Assembly (NCBI RefSeq): GCF_014529535.1
Contig: NW_023503608.1
Span: forward strand, 6,684,501 to 6,748,500
DNA from: Bradysia coprophila
Lineage: Eukaryota; Arthropoda; Insecta; Diptera; Sciaridae
Direction: 5' to 3'
DNA length: 64,000 bases
Position 1 is the first letter of the stretch. Every line of letters starts with the position of its first letter. The translations under genes were made by a program, and so were the position numbers. Below the pieces are notes generated by a model that saw nothing but the letters and a program-made list of their open reading frames with translations, ran no database searches and had not been told where the DNA came from. Positions 24,901 to 37,429 of the stretch are shown one piece after another.

Positions 24901-27900
24901 GTTCAGTCCTGAGAGAAGCCAACAGTTTACCTAAATTTACATGAACTTTGAACTGGCCAGTGGTCAAACGGCTACAAACAAATCGGTTTTTTATTGCAAG
25001 CTAACACATTTGTGGTCGTCGATTACATTTTTCAAAAAGGACTATATGTAAGAAAATATCATCGAAAATAAAATGCAAAACGCACAAATTTAGGCTCCAA
25101 TTTTAGCCAAGTATCGGATGCCTCAAAAATTTATTCAGAACTGGTAGCATTAAAAATCGTTTGATTTGGAAATTACTTGACCAGTTTACAAGTGTTAATT
25201 CTAGTTGATTAATACAGCAAAAATACACACCTGAATCGCCACACTTTTTCACTTTAACCAAACACAAAACATTTTATCAAATTTTTCTATGAAAATTTTC
25301 TGTTCATTTTATTTCCACAACGGAAAACAATAAAAATGTCCATGTTAAAGTAATTTGTTATCTACTTAACTAAAGGATATAGAAAACTGATGAAAATTTG
25401 TTGTGACACGCCATTTATCAAACACAATAAAATGGGGAAATTTTATGGTGGGGATGGTTGAATAAGGTGATGTACACACAGGTACACTGTTAGGATTTTT
25501 TTTTTAAATTTTATTGTCCATTGCGGACAAAAGTAATAACACCCGATATAAAGCCACAAAAGGTAAAATTGCATTCTTTGTTGTACCCCCTTTTTCCGTT
25601 ATATTGTATCGGAAAGACATTATTTATAATTTAATCAATCGGCCGATGTAAACACTACCCTATTCGCTATTTGCTAGCTTTTATATGAGAGAGACCGGTG
25701 GTGGTGGTGTCGTCGTTTACACACATTATAAGGCGTATTATGCATTTCGGAGGAAGAAGAAATAAAAAAAAGCAACGAGCATAATATCAGAAACAACAAA
25801 GTATAATTGTTCGATTAAATATTAAATTTAAACTGAAACTTAAAACGCATTTAAATGTAACTTAAGTTGCAAGGAAAAAAAAAACACGTAGGATATAGGT
25901 ACATTTTAGCAGGGTAGCAATCGTTATTGTCCACGTAAATGTGTCACGTTTGACGGCATTATAGCCATACGGCATACATACCAGAGTGAATTTGAAAATA
26001 AGGAGAAATGATTGAAAAATATAATTATTGTGAGCCAATAAAATGAGATCTGTGTTATTATTGAAACACGTATGCACTTAGGAAATTGAAACTTTTTTTT
26101 TTATAATACCATACCGCCTCTCTGTGTGCAGGTGTTTCGACTCTCACAGCTTAACCTATTATTTTACTTTTCGCCATTGTATACCCATTTTAACAATCAT
26201 AAATATGTAGGCTTAGCATCTGTGATTATTATGTGAATATTGTAGAAGCAGTGCTGTTTACAAATGTACATATTAAATAACTTGTCTTTACACAGCACTT
26301 GTGAAAAATGAAATAATTTTAATTTTATAGCAATTATACTGAGGTTACGGCTCAAAAGAAATATATTTTTTAGTCTATTTACGGAAGGATTTTTTTACAG
26401 TCCTTAATATAATAATTAGATTTTGAAAAAAAGGATGTTAATTTCGCCATAAGTCTACACACCCAACGAATCGACCAAGGTTATTATAACTCCCATTTTT
26501 CGCATAGGGTTTACAACTCAATATAAGCATGGTTTGACTATTAAAAATAGCAACCCGGACGTAATGATTGAATGTGTAAGAAGCAGACTCGCCAGATCCA
26601 AAAATGCTTTAAAAAACCGCAAAGATCTGGCAATGTTAGAATTAAGCGTTCTTCTCTGCTCCAACTATCCTAAATATGAAATACACAACAAATGTCCTCA
26701 GAAACTCTCGTGAAATTTCTCCTTCGTCATGTTTTATGAGATAAATGTGAAACCGTCAAACTCAAACATTTACTACAAACGCAAGAAGTATGAATCTATG
26801 CCTTTTGCTTTCTGTTTTAGCCCGAAAACAGACAAGAAATTTTCCGTTGATGGGATCGACAATTATGCTGCGTTATTATGCTTGCGGTGAATATCCGACA
26901 AAATTGCTCGTGTGTTTCCGGCATTACTTACTTTTACTGAAAAATACTGAGAAACCGTTTAAAATGATCATTGGTCGTAGTCCAATCAATAACTTTGATT
27001 ATCCGAAGATCTGCACAGTGAGATAAACTAATTGTTGTCTCATACTTCTGGACCAGTATTCACTCCCGGGTCCAAACAAAATGTTAGAAACCCGGTGTAG
27101 CGTCCTACGCTTTTCCCTACTCATTCAAAGTATTAATTGCAAAACGAGGATTTCAAAACCTTTTCTGTATTTGTTTTTCAAAAAAAGCTCCACAACCACA
27201 TCACGGTGTCGATTTACTAAAGAAATTGATTTATTATTCAAATTTAAAGTTGAATTTTGATTAATCCATCGAATAAGAGACTCGTTTAAAAACGATTTCA
27301 TTTCGCCACTAATAAATTAGAGCAATGAAAGCACAACCAACCAGAATTTATAGATTTTATCTACAACAAAACGTACACATATATTTAAAGTGGGTGAAGG
27401 TAAGGTAATATACGTTTTTTTGTAGAATTGTTATGCTAACAGCTACCGCAAATTGCGAAGTAGCTAATAATTTGTACCAATATTGGCTGTCGTTTATGTG
27501 TCCATAGAGACGACTATAAAGAAGCTAATTAACGATAGGAGCTTTATATTTCCCGCAAGTGAATGAAAGTAGTATCAGCGGAAAGTAGGTTTCATATAGT
27601 AGATGAATGGTGTTGCAGTAATTTGGCGAAATAAATTGAATTGGTTTTTGGTTTTTAATAAGAATGAGAACTGCTCAATTCGCCCCATTTTAATTACAAT
27701 TTATAGCCAGTAAAACAAGAGTAGACATCGGTTTTTGTTAATCTAAAGCCAAGTTGTACTCATGTACGATGTACGGTGTAGGCACACAGTTTAGTTCACT
27801 AAATTTGTATATGAATGTGTTAACCACAGATTTACACCCTAGAGGTGAGGTGGCAATGTGCCGCCTTTCTTCAAAAATAAAAACCGTACGTTTTCAGGTG

Positions 27901-30900
27901 TTTTTCATCTTTCATTCACCAGTGAAATGTAATTGTTATTCCCACCATTGCCATCCCTATAGAGTCCCTAGAGTGAAACTCGTTAATGCAACAATAAAAA
28001 CAAACAAAAGAATTCAAATTAATGAAGCCACAACCAACCGTATACACACTTAACCTCAGGTCTTTTGTTCTATTTCACGGTTATTTTAACTAAATAGTTA
28101 AAGAAGATGTATAATTCGCTCTATTAGTGCGATTTAAAGTTGAATTTGCCCTTATGCATACCAATGAATGAGTAATAATGAATGGGGTAGCGAAACAGTG
28201 AACAAATACGTAGATTAAGGACGTAATATTTTCGGAAGTGGATGAATGATCCGGTTCAGGTACCTGAAATAGCCGCATGGGATCAAATATCCAATAAGTA
28301 TTGACCATAAGTTAATGTTTCAAAGAGTTTCATAAACCTTCTGTTAAGAACTTATGAGAGAGTTTGTGGTATACAAATCAACTTTATAATTGGTTTCATA
28401 AAATTAAAATTAAAATGGACAGAATACCATCAGTACCGCGGAATTCTGGAGTTAAAAAAAACTCTGTTGAATGTACTTTTGGACTGAATTTTCTCCACAC
28501 AATTCTTTGGAAAACTTTCCAATCCAAAAGTGTACACAAAGGCTGATTCAGAACCGAACTTTTTTTTATCAAAGAATGTTTTTAACATAAAATTGGCAAT
28601 AGTGACGTTCTGGAAGGGACTTGACTTAATAATGAATTTTTCTGAACTTCTCTGAATTTTTCAAGTTTTCTATTACTTTGGACAATACCAGTTTCTTCAA
28701 GCAAAATCCAGTTGATCAATTGATAATATTTACATTCCAAATATTTTCAGTGTTACATGAAACCGCAATGACGAACTGAATTTTTAAATTTATGAGCAAC
28801 CAAAACGTTTAATAAAGAAAAAACGTCAGGAATGGATTCGGCTGAAGAGGGGGGGTAGAAATTACAAGTCAATTTAATTATTATGTGAAAATATGTCAGG
28901 ACAGTCGTTCAACCATATCCGTCATACATTTATACATATCTAGTCGACAATTTTCCATTTACATCGATGATCCAACCACAATATTATGGATATTTCCCCA
29001 ATTATCTTTATGCTTCTTTGCATGTCCAAACAATACGTTGCCATGGTAAAGGGAAAAAAACCATACACACAAAAGGAAAACTATAATACGGAATGCATGT
29101 TTTATTTAGCATTTAACCGTATGTTGAACCACTCTAAACAAAAACATATATATTTTGGTATCTGGATGTAATTTTATCGTGCAACATTGGTCGGTATACA
29201 AATAAGAAAGACATTAAATTCTACACGATGACAGAAAAAAAAAACAGATGAAAGTCGAACCGTCTTTTGCGAGACAAGTTCGTTTAACTTTAGAAAATAA
29301 TCTCTAAAAGTTTAGGTTTAATTTCGATCGTCCCGTGTTTAATCTCTGTGAGTGTCTTAATGACACTACTTGAGCTCCCAACACACCAACCAAATTTTTA
29401 TTTAGATAAAAAATATTTTTCTGATTGGACAAAACTACAGAACTTAGTTCTAAATGTACAAAGCATTACAATGTATCATGCATCATACATATTCGGTTAT
29501 TGTTCATATTACTTAGTATGTTCAACCCGGGGAAAAAAAATAATAGACGGTGGTACACATACACACTCATACAACCATCGAAGTTAATGCTTGCATTGCG
29601 TGTCGACTCAAAGTCTATGAATTTTTAAAAGAGTTCGATTTTTTTCGTAATAATTTTCTATTCTTTTACGTAAGCTAGTTGCAAATGGACAATATATACC
29701 TTTCAGAGTTCACTCAAATATTTCACTTAATTTCATTTATAGCTATTTATGAGTATCATTTTAGAATTGGTTGGTTGGTTTTTTTTTGTCGTATGTGCCC
29801 CTGACAAACATACAAGTGTAAATACCTAAACAACCTCCAAATGATCAGCATACAAACTCTGTGAAAAACCGCAGAGCGTAGAGAAAATTTGTTCCGAATC
29901 ATATGCCTAATGTTGAACACTGACGAAAAAAATTTGAATGAATATGTCAAGCATCCTATTCTTCGAAAATGTAGCTTGGTTTTTATATTAAGGACGGCGC
30001 CTTATTACCTGTCATTATTCAATGAATTCTGTGTGAAGCTTAAACGAAGGTTTTAAAACGTTTTTTCATTGGGGCAATTTCTGAAAAATTACCTGTGGCA
30101 GGTAACGTTTTTCCAACGATAAATTGTAAGACGAAGTATGATATGAGGCTAAGATATTACACACTTCGAACAAACAAAAGTTCGGACGGTAGAGATATCA
30201 AGAAGGTGTGAAATATTGATAATGGCACACGTGAAAAAATATTATCAGCAACAGTTCTATATTACCTGTCTACCACAAATGAAAATTAAAAGAACACTTG
30301 CGACAGGTACACAAGAAAGACGAATATGTCCAACTGGTAAGAGGTTTCTTTTTCATCGCTAGATGTTATGAATAGCTGCTTCGCAGAAAAAAGTGGACAG
30401 ATATGCGATGGGTTAATTAAAATATAAATTAGAAAAATGGAAAGTAATTCAATATGCACAGAAAAGCTCCGATTTCGGATAAGAAAGACAATGGGATTTG
30501 AAGAAAGAACGCGAACGTAGAGAGTGTATCGCAGACGGTGTTGGTATATATGTATTGATTTACTTTTTGAACATTGAATGTTCCACACAAACAGATTTGT
30601 GTTTATACTACCCTTTTACATCAAAAAGTTATACGATGAAATATTGTACAGAGAGTATCAAACACAATGAGTGAACGCATAAAGTACCACCATTGGAACA
30701 TATAGCAACTATCGCAAAATCGGATCATTTTAATTAAATGGTAATTTCGGCTTTGAAGTATAGTTGAAATTCGCTGATTGATTTATGAAATTCCATTCTG
30801 TTGCTGTTGTGTGTGTGTACATCTATGCACGTACATCGTTTTATTAACTTTGGATCAGTTAAATTGTTAATTCAAGTGGTTTTATGACGTTAGTTAGATC

Positions 30901-32757
30901 GGATTTCGAATTAGAAGTAAAATATGCTCGTGATTAAAACAGTGATGGTTCAATGTCGGAAACGTTGGAAAATTTTGCCTCGTAGAGCAAAATTTAGTCT
31001 CATAATACAATCGACGTGACATTATCAAACATAAATACAAATGCATTTTATGACAGGTTTGACTGATGATACCAATACGCTACAGACTGAAAAACGTCAA
31101 TTGCTGGTTCTCAGAGTCATGGGCTGATTTTACGTAACAAAAACATTTAGAGAAATTTGGATTTTCGTAATTGTTAAGGATTACCCTTTGGATATTCGAC
31201 ATATTATGTAACATTAACCATTGAATGTCAGTTATTCATCCGAAACAATTTGCAAAAAATTCTCCTAGCTCTGACTGACGCATTAAAATTGTGAATTTCG
31301 ATTTAGATACCGGATGCAGGAAATAGTTCGTAAAAACGCTTCGGAACCGTTTTGAGGAAGAGGAAAGTCGTAAGGTGTGACACTGTTAAACACACAGAAA
31401 ATATTTTCACAACTGCATCGTTCGAAAATATACTCACAGTGCCGCCAGATAAGTAAATTTCCACAACTAGGTCAGTATTTCTAATATTCTCCTCCGCATA
31501 ATCTAACCGGAGATTTCATTAAATAAGAAAATAACAAAAATGTTACATAGCAATGCAATGACTCTGCATAAAAGGCGATCAACTTATTTAATTTTACGAT
31601 TTTTTTTTCTCGCTTTTTAAATAGCATTACCATACATGGGTTTGTTGTTATGTTTTCACTTGCACCTGTATACCAGCTACATTTTATAAATAAATATAAG
31701 CGACATGCAACTCGAGACGTTTTGCTGAAATTCTTTTTATAAAAGTGATCGAATCATAAAAGTATCTGAATTTGATGTACCAGGAGAAATATACAACAAC
31801 ACGGAGCCAACCGTAGAACACGTTTTATCTTTTAGACAAGTTTAAAAGAAGAAGCGAAAAAAGGTTGTAATACAACATTACAATATAAGATACCATAGTA
31901 AATTGTTGTTGTTATATATATGAATTGATATGACGCCTTCCATATACACACATATTACATATAGCATCCTCGTTGTGGATAGTGGAATTTATAGGGCAAA
32001 GGAAGGAAAATTATAAAAAAATCTTCTTTGCAAGAAAATTCAGTATGGAATGACGAGCGTGTTAAATGTAAACACGAACGGGCGTCAGAAACAGAAGCTT
32101 GTTGGTATAAGAACTAAAATAATTGAACATTCGAAATGCTTCGATGTATAGAACCGACAAGCGACCTTTGTAGTATAATTTTTAATAAAAAAAAATAAAA
32201 TATGGCGTCTGTCAGGGATGAAAAACTATCAACTCTAATTCCCGATTTTTTCGACACCAAACCCCTTCGACCATAGAACTGTCGAAATAAACAACCCGAA
32301 ATTGATTGATAACAAAAATAATTGGCGCCGAAGACGTTTTAACTAGCAATTGATTGACTTTTTTCTATATGTAACACTACGACCAAGAAAACGAACGATC
32401 CAAAATCGAACGACATTTTAATCAAAGTGCAACGATCTCGGCACAGTTCAAAATAATCAGCAATTTCTAATTGATAAGGAAACGAAGCGTTTAAATAAAT
32501 AAAAAATTCACGAAAACCATTATCTCCAGCCTGAATAGAAGCATCACACCGTACGGATCGGAAAAAACGGGAGGCAGACATTTTCGATTTTTCGATTGAA
32601 ATTATATTCGGCCGACATAATCATACATTTTGAAATGCAATAATTATACGGTGATTATTTCACACATTTCACCATTCCCACAATGGAAAATATACTCAAT
32701 CAACTCACGATAATGTTATACATCGATTGGTGATATCAATAATTAATGATTACTTAC
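21923..32757 (-). other. Probable long 5' intron of hnRNP K, no other gene seen
   Basis: An acceptor (TTTCAG on the minus strand) abuts the 5' coding exon at 21922, so at least one upstream non-coding exon exists. About 10.8 kb up to the candidate exon at 32758 contains no coding sequence I can support. It holds one hAT-like MITE (24469-24598) and scattered poly-A/T runs. Confidence 0.45.
24469..24598. mobile_element. Short MITE with AGTGCCGGACTGGC ends
   Basis: The left end AGTGCCGGACTGGC and right end GCCAGTCCGGCACT are exact 14-bp inverted repeats. Internally AAGAGCCTTTT occurs twice in the same direction. With the preceding C the end reads CAGTGCC, as in many hAT elements, but no target duplication is clear, so superfamily is tentative. 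Confidence 0.7.
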
Positions 32758-32960
32758 CTTTCTTTATGAATTTGTTATAACTTTAAAATAAGTTCACTAC
32801 CGACAGAAAGCACCGACTCTCTTTTAATAATGCTGAGACAAAAAAAAACTCACTGTATCGGTAAAAAATATTGAATCGGTTGGAATGAAAAATGGAGGCG
32901 GTAAATGTGTAAGCGGCATAAAAGTGAACGACGAACGACGTAATGGTGGGAATATTCAAA
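32758..32960 (-). other. Candidate non-coding first exon of hnRNP K
   Basis: On the minus strand a strong donor (GAAAG then GTAAGTAAT) ends at 32758, and no other gene is seen between here and the hnRNP K acceptor at 21922. The upstream part near 32880-32960 is locally richer in CG dinucleotides, as at a promoter. The pairing is inference; the 5' end is not defined. Confidence 0.3.
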
Positions 32961-33297
32961 ATTTTGGTGAATTTGGCTCAACGTTTCTTTTCGAGGTTAA
33001 ATTCAATTCCTACTCAAAATGTTTTAAATTTTGTCCGAATCTGAGTGTGAAATATCGCAGGTAATTTTTAGCTCGGCTAAACGGATGTTGCACTAGTTAA
33101 TTCAAATCTAGTGGAATGATATACAGTTAAACTTTTCGATCCGTTCCGGCTTTGAGTGAACTATTCGTATTAGTTACAATTTATCTGGGGATCGCTTCTA
33201 TCGAAAGAAATCCTCAACCGAGCCCTAAATTCAGTCATAAAACAGTCGGCTTAAAGTGATTTCGTGAAACGTTTTGAGATAGCGTTGGCTCTTAATT

Positions 33298-33305
33298 CAC
33301 TGAAG
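33298..33305. repeat. Target-site duplication, left
   Basis: CACTGAAG directly precedes the transposon at 33306-35424 and is repeated exactly at 35425-35432. Confidence 0.75.
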
Positions 33306-33499
33306 GGTAACGAGTAATTTCGCGCCGCGCGAGATTACACATATTATAGTGGAATTTCGCGCCCATACATTTTTCACTGGCTAACTTGATTTAGAGAATT
33401 TTTACGAGTACCTGGCGATAAATTGGCGGTAGATTCAGTTGAGTATCAGGCACATAAATTTTGGAGATGCGAATTTTATTCTAACATCCTAGAGCTTTG

Positions 33500-35286
33500 T
33501 ATCAGGGATACCGGTATCCTTAGAAAGTGTGGATTTTCCTTTTACAAAACGTTAGGATACCGGTATCCCAACTGAGATACACGTATTTTGTATCAAGGAT
33601 ACCGGTATCCCGACATAGAAAGTGTGGATTTTTCTTTTACAAAACGTTAGGATACCGGTATCCCAACTGAGATACACGTATTTTGTATCAAGGATACCGG
33701 TATCCCGACATAGAAAGTGTGGATTTTCCTTTTACAAAACGTTACGATACCGGTATCCCAACTGATATACACGTATTTTGTATCAAGGATACCGGTATCC
33801 CGACATAGAAAGTGTGGATTTTTCTTTTACAAAACGTTAGGATACCGGTATCCCAACTGAGATACACGTATTTTGTATCAAGGATACCGGTATCCCGACA
33901 TAGAAAGTGTGGATTTTCCTTTTACAAAACGTTAAGATACCGGTATCCCAACTGAGATACACGTATTATGTATCAAGGATACCGGTATCCCGACATAGAA
34001 AGTGTGGATTTTTCTTTTACAAAACGTTAGGATACCGGTATCCCAACTGAGATACACGTATTTTGTATCAAGGATACCGGTATCCCGACATAGAAAGTGT
34101 GGATTTTCCTTTTACAAAACGTTAAGATACCGGTATCCCAACTGAGATACACGTATTATGTATCAAGGATACCGGTATCCCGACATAGAAAGTGTGGATT
34201 TTTCTTTTACAAAACGTTAGGATACCGGTATCCCAACTGAGATACACGGAATTTGTATCAAGGATACCGGTATCCCGACATAGAAAGTGTGGATTTTCCT
34301 TTTACAAAACGTTAAGATACCGGTATCCCAACTGATATACACGTATTTTGTATCAAGGATACCGGTATCCCGACATAGAAAGTGTGGATTTTTCTTTTAC
34401 AAAACGTTAGGATACCGGTATCCCAACTGATATACACGTATTTTGTATCAAGGATACCGGTATCCCGACATAGAAAGTGTGGATTTTCCTTTTACAAAAC
34501 GTTAAGATACCGGTATCCCAACTGAGATACACGTATTATGTATCAAGGATACCGGTATCCCGACATAGAAAGTGTGGATTTTCCTTTTACAAAACGTTAG
34601 GATACCGGTATCCCAACTGAGATACACGTATTTTGTATCAAGGATACCGGTATCCCGACATAGAAAGTGTGGATTTTTCTTTTACAAAACGTTAGGATAC
34701 CGGTATCCCAACTGATATACACGTATTTTGTATCAAGGATACCGGTATCCCGACATAGAAAGTGTGGATTTTCCTTTTACAAAACGTTAGGATACCGGTA
34801 TCCCAACTGAGATACACGTATTTTGTATCAAGGATACCGGTATCCCGACATAGAAAGTGTGGATTTTTCTTTTACAAAACGTTAGGATACCGGTATCCCA
34901 ACTGAGATACACGTATTTTGTATCAAGGATACCGGTTTCCCGACATAGAAAGTGTGGATTTTTCTTTTACAAAACGTTAGGATACCGGTATCCCAACTGA
35001 GATACACGTATTTTGTATCAAGGATACCGGTATCCCGACATAGAAAGTGTGGATTTTCCTTTTACAAAACGTTAAGATACCGGTATCCCAACTGAGATAC
35101 ACGTATTTTGTATCAAGGATACCGGTATCCCGACATAGAAAGTGTGGATTTTTCTTTTACAAAACGTTAGGATACCGGTATCCCAACTGAGATACACATA
35201 TTTTGCATCAAGGATACCGGTATCCTTACTCAGAAAAAGTGGATTGTCCTTTTACAAAATGTTAGGATGCCTGCATCGCAACTGAG
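33500..35286. repeat. 95-bp tandem repeat array, 19 copies, two palindromes per copy
   Basis: Unit starts (TATCAAGGATACCGG) fall at 33591 and every 95 bp to 35206, preceded by a 91-bp variant at 33500; the last copy is diverged and partial. Each unit has two copies of the palindrome ACCGGT flanked as GATACCGGTATC, one after TATCAAG and one after AAAACGTTA, separated by an AGAAAGTGTGGATT spacer. The units mostly alternate between two types (GGATTTTCC with GTTAAG versus GGATTTTTC with GTTAGG), giving a 190-bp higher-order repeat. The end copies are the most diverged, as expected for unequal exchange. Confidence 0.95.
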
Positions 35287-35320
35287 ACGTTGCGAGATTC
35301 CTACCAGCAAGAAGTTCCTT

Positions 35321-35401
35321 ATGGGCGCGAAATTACACTAATAAAGTAGGAATTTCGCGTGGCGCGAGATTCCTACTTTAATAGTGTAATTTCGCGCCCA
35401 T
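35321..35401. repeat. Subterminal hairpin of the satellite-bearing transposon
   Basis: The arms ATGGGCGCGAAATTACACTA (continuing to 35359) and the inverse ending AATTTCGCGCCCAT at 35401 pair over about 39 bp with few mismatches and a loop of three bases. A sequence related to the right arm lies near the left end of the element (about 33330-33370) in direct orientation. Confidence 0.8.
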
Positions 35402-35424
35402 ACGGCGCGAAATTACTACTAGCC

Positions 35425-35432
35425 CACTGAAG
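35425..35432. repeat. Target-site duplication, right
   Basis: CACTGAAG, identical to 33298-33305. Confidence 0.75.
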
Positions 35433-35769
35433 AGTGTTTTTTACTTGAGCTTCAGGAGATAAATAAATGGCCTGTTAAATTGTGTAGAGGAATATAGGCA
35501 ATGATCAGTGAGCAACTAGCCCCAACAGAAGTGGACCAATGCTCATGGCCTAGTTTCGTCATTCGTTATATAGATCAATATTTAGGCATCTTTTTAAATC
35601 TATTTAATCTAGATGTCGTGATGCTTCGGTAATTAAGAACAGCAAGAACCATTCACTTTACTATAGTAACTCAAGACTCAAGAAAGCACCTTCGTACAAT
35701 GAACGTCAACACAAAGTATGGTCGAATGTCAAACTTTGTACGGGAACGGAGAACATAACGATTTCATAT

Positions 35770-35813
35770 ATATAAACAAACTCACCTCTCATGAGAGGTG
35801 AGTTTGTTTATAT
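35770..35813. repeat. Perfect 44-bp palindrome
   Basis: The half ATATAAACAAACTCACCTCT plus CA is followed immediately by its exact inverse, centred between 35791 and 35792, with no loop. It would form a perfect cruciform or hairpin. Copy number elsewhere is unknown; no second copy was seen here. Confidence 0.9.
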
Positions 35814-36149
35814 GACATCGCCATGTCCTCCGGTTTGTATGAATAGACCATACCTGGTTTTTACTTTCGTTGGCTTCGTAAGCATTTTAGCGCCCTTTAC
35901 CTTTCTCGGAACGAAATATTTAAAATGTTGGCGTTATTTAGTGAAAAATTAGTTTATATTTGTCGGACAAAAATTTCTTTTATATTTAGGCGAACCAAAA
36001 ACGTCACAGACAGGAATGTGACTATTTGGTGAACCTAAATAGAAAATAGTAGCGTAGCGGTGTCACCACCTGGGTCAAAAATACACCTTTTTGAACATAA
36101 TATACTATTTTGACTAGCATCTCCTGGAAGGATTATTGCCCTTGTCAAC

Positions 36150-36500
36150 ATTTTGCTCTAAGCAACGCATTCCAAGAACTTTGATAACCGAGTCCTTTAC
36201 TTGCCAGTCCGAGAGATGTACAAAATTTGTCATCTTCACTGTTGATTCACGACGTGTGATTTACGTTGTACAGATCTAAGGATGTTGGTAACATCCTTGG
36301 ACCTTCACCTCGCAAATCGTGTCAGTCATCACATGCTCTTTGATAATCGAGTCTTTTACTACTTGCCGTCCGAAAGATGTACAAAATTTGTGTCTATCAC
36401 AAATTATTGTTATCAACCCATGGACAACAAGAATATTTTAGAAAGACTTTGATAATCGAGTCCTTTACTTGTCAAAGTTATTGGAGTGCGTTGCTCTAAA
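36150..36500. repeat. Repeat cluster with CTTTGATAATCGAGTCCTTT units
   Basis: Three direct copies of CTTTGATAAYCGAGTCYTTTAC occur at 36179, 36338 and about 36447. The first two are followed by a shared CCG-AGATGTACAAAATTTGT. The outer sequences GCAACGCATTCCAA (36163-36176) and TTGGAGTGCGTTGC (about 36481-36494) are inverted with one mismatch, suggesting a decayed transposon with internal duplications. Confidence 0.6.
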
Positions 36501-36689
36501 ACATCGTCAAGGAAAGGCCATTTGCCAAGCTCGTAAGAGAAACTCTGAAAGTAAAAAGAACGAACATTATGCCTAAACTTTTGAATTTCATTCTCTATAC
36601 ATGTGCCCTTGTATCAGAAGTTGATTTAAACTTTAAAGACTTTTTATACAATTTGCAATACTGGCCTTTAAGAATTATTTTTAGGAAAA

Positions 36690-37040
36690 AAATCGTCATC
36701 GGTTCGATAATTCAATCGATTAATAAAATATCGATTATTTGATTAGAATCGATTATCGATATTTTCAAAAAATCAATAACAATCGAATGTTTTATCAATA
36801 ATCGATAACTATCGACTGACAATCGACAAACATCGACTAATAATCGTAAAATATCGATTGATATACTCGACAACTATCGACTGATAAATCGATAAATATT
36901 GACTGATAAATCGATTATCAGTCGATATTTATCGTTTGCCGATAAAACATTCGTTTGATATTATATCGATTATTTGGAAATTTTATCATTGATTGATGAT
37001 ATTTTTCAGTGAACCGATTATCGATTATTTCTAGGATCGT
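36690..37040. repeat. ATCGAT/ATCGATAA-rich tract
   Basis: About 350 bp made largely of variants of ATCGATTATCGATA and CAATCGACAAACATCGACTA, on both strands. It includes many CGATA and several TATCGAT matches, which resemble the Drosophila DRE/BEAF-32 motif. Spacing is irregular, so it is a degenerate tandem or scrambled array and not a clean satellite. Confidence 0.75.
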
Positions 37041-37146
37041 AGTGTTTGTAGTGGATACATTTGATAAACTGTAAGTTTTACCAAATCCACAAAACAAGAA
37101 TTTGAGCATAAACATATTTTCTCGGTCGGATATGAAAAATATTATT

Positions 37147-37250
37147 CGTACCACGGACTAAAAGACATTTTTTAGCTTATTCGATTTCAGACCTCGCCTT
37201 CCCGAAGGAAACCCCTCACTCGCTAAAAAAGACTTTTAGTCCTAGGTACG
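37147..37250. mobile_element. Foldback element, CGTACC(A/T)NGGACTAAAAG ends
   Basis: CGTACCACGGACTAAAAGAC followed by ATTTTTTAGC at the left pairs with GCTAAAAAAGACTTTTAGTC then CTAGGTACG at the right. Arms are about 32 bp around a 40-bp centre. No target duplication is clear. Confidence 0.7.
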
Positions 37251-37429
37251 AAATGTACTATTATATATCCCTTCGAATGAAAAGTCCACTTTACAGTAGA
37301 GCAAGCGAACTTTCCGACGTTGGACATATAAAACTATTTATATAACTATAAAAATGTGAAGTTTTATCTTCGGTCTTGCTGTAAATAAACGCCAACTCGA
37401 ACCCACATACCACTTTACAGTTGTACCTA

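Larger units (their letters stand above)
33306..35424. mobile_element. Non-autonomous TIR DNA transposon carrying a 95-bp satellite array
   Basis: The ends are inverted repeats: AGTAATTTCGCGCCG at 33313-33327 matches exactly the inverse at 35403-35417, and the match extends with four mismatches to 22 bp starting GG at both termini. An 8-bp direct repeat CACTGAAG flanks it (33298-33305 and 35425-35432), as expected for hAT-like or other 8-bp-duplicating transposases. Inside are a left subterminal segment, the 19-copy array (33500-35286) and a right hairpin with 39-bp arms (35321-35359 and 35363-35401). There is no transposase frame, so movement would need one supplied in trans. Confidence 0.8.

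Noticed and set aside
32339..32581. 80-codon minus-strand frame as a gene
   Set aside because: No recognised domain or neighbouring exons; the strand fits the hnRNP K 5' region, but the frame has no support as coding.
33500..35286. CRISPR-like array
   Set aside because: Both the palindrome and the intervening sequence are repeated in every unit, so there are no unique spacers, and the host is an animal. It is a tandem satellite within a transposon.
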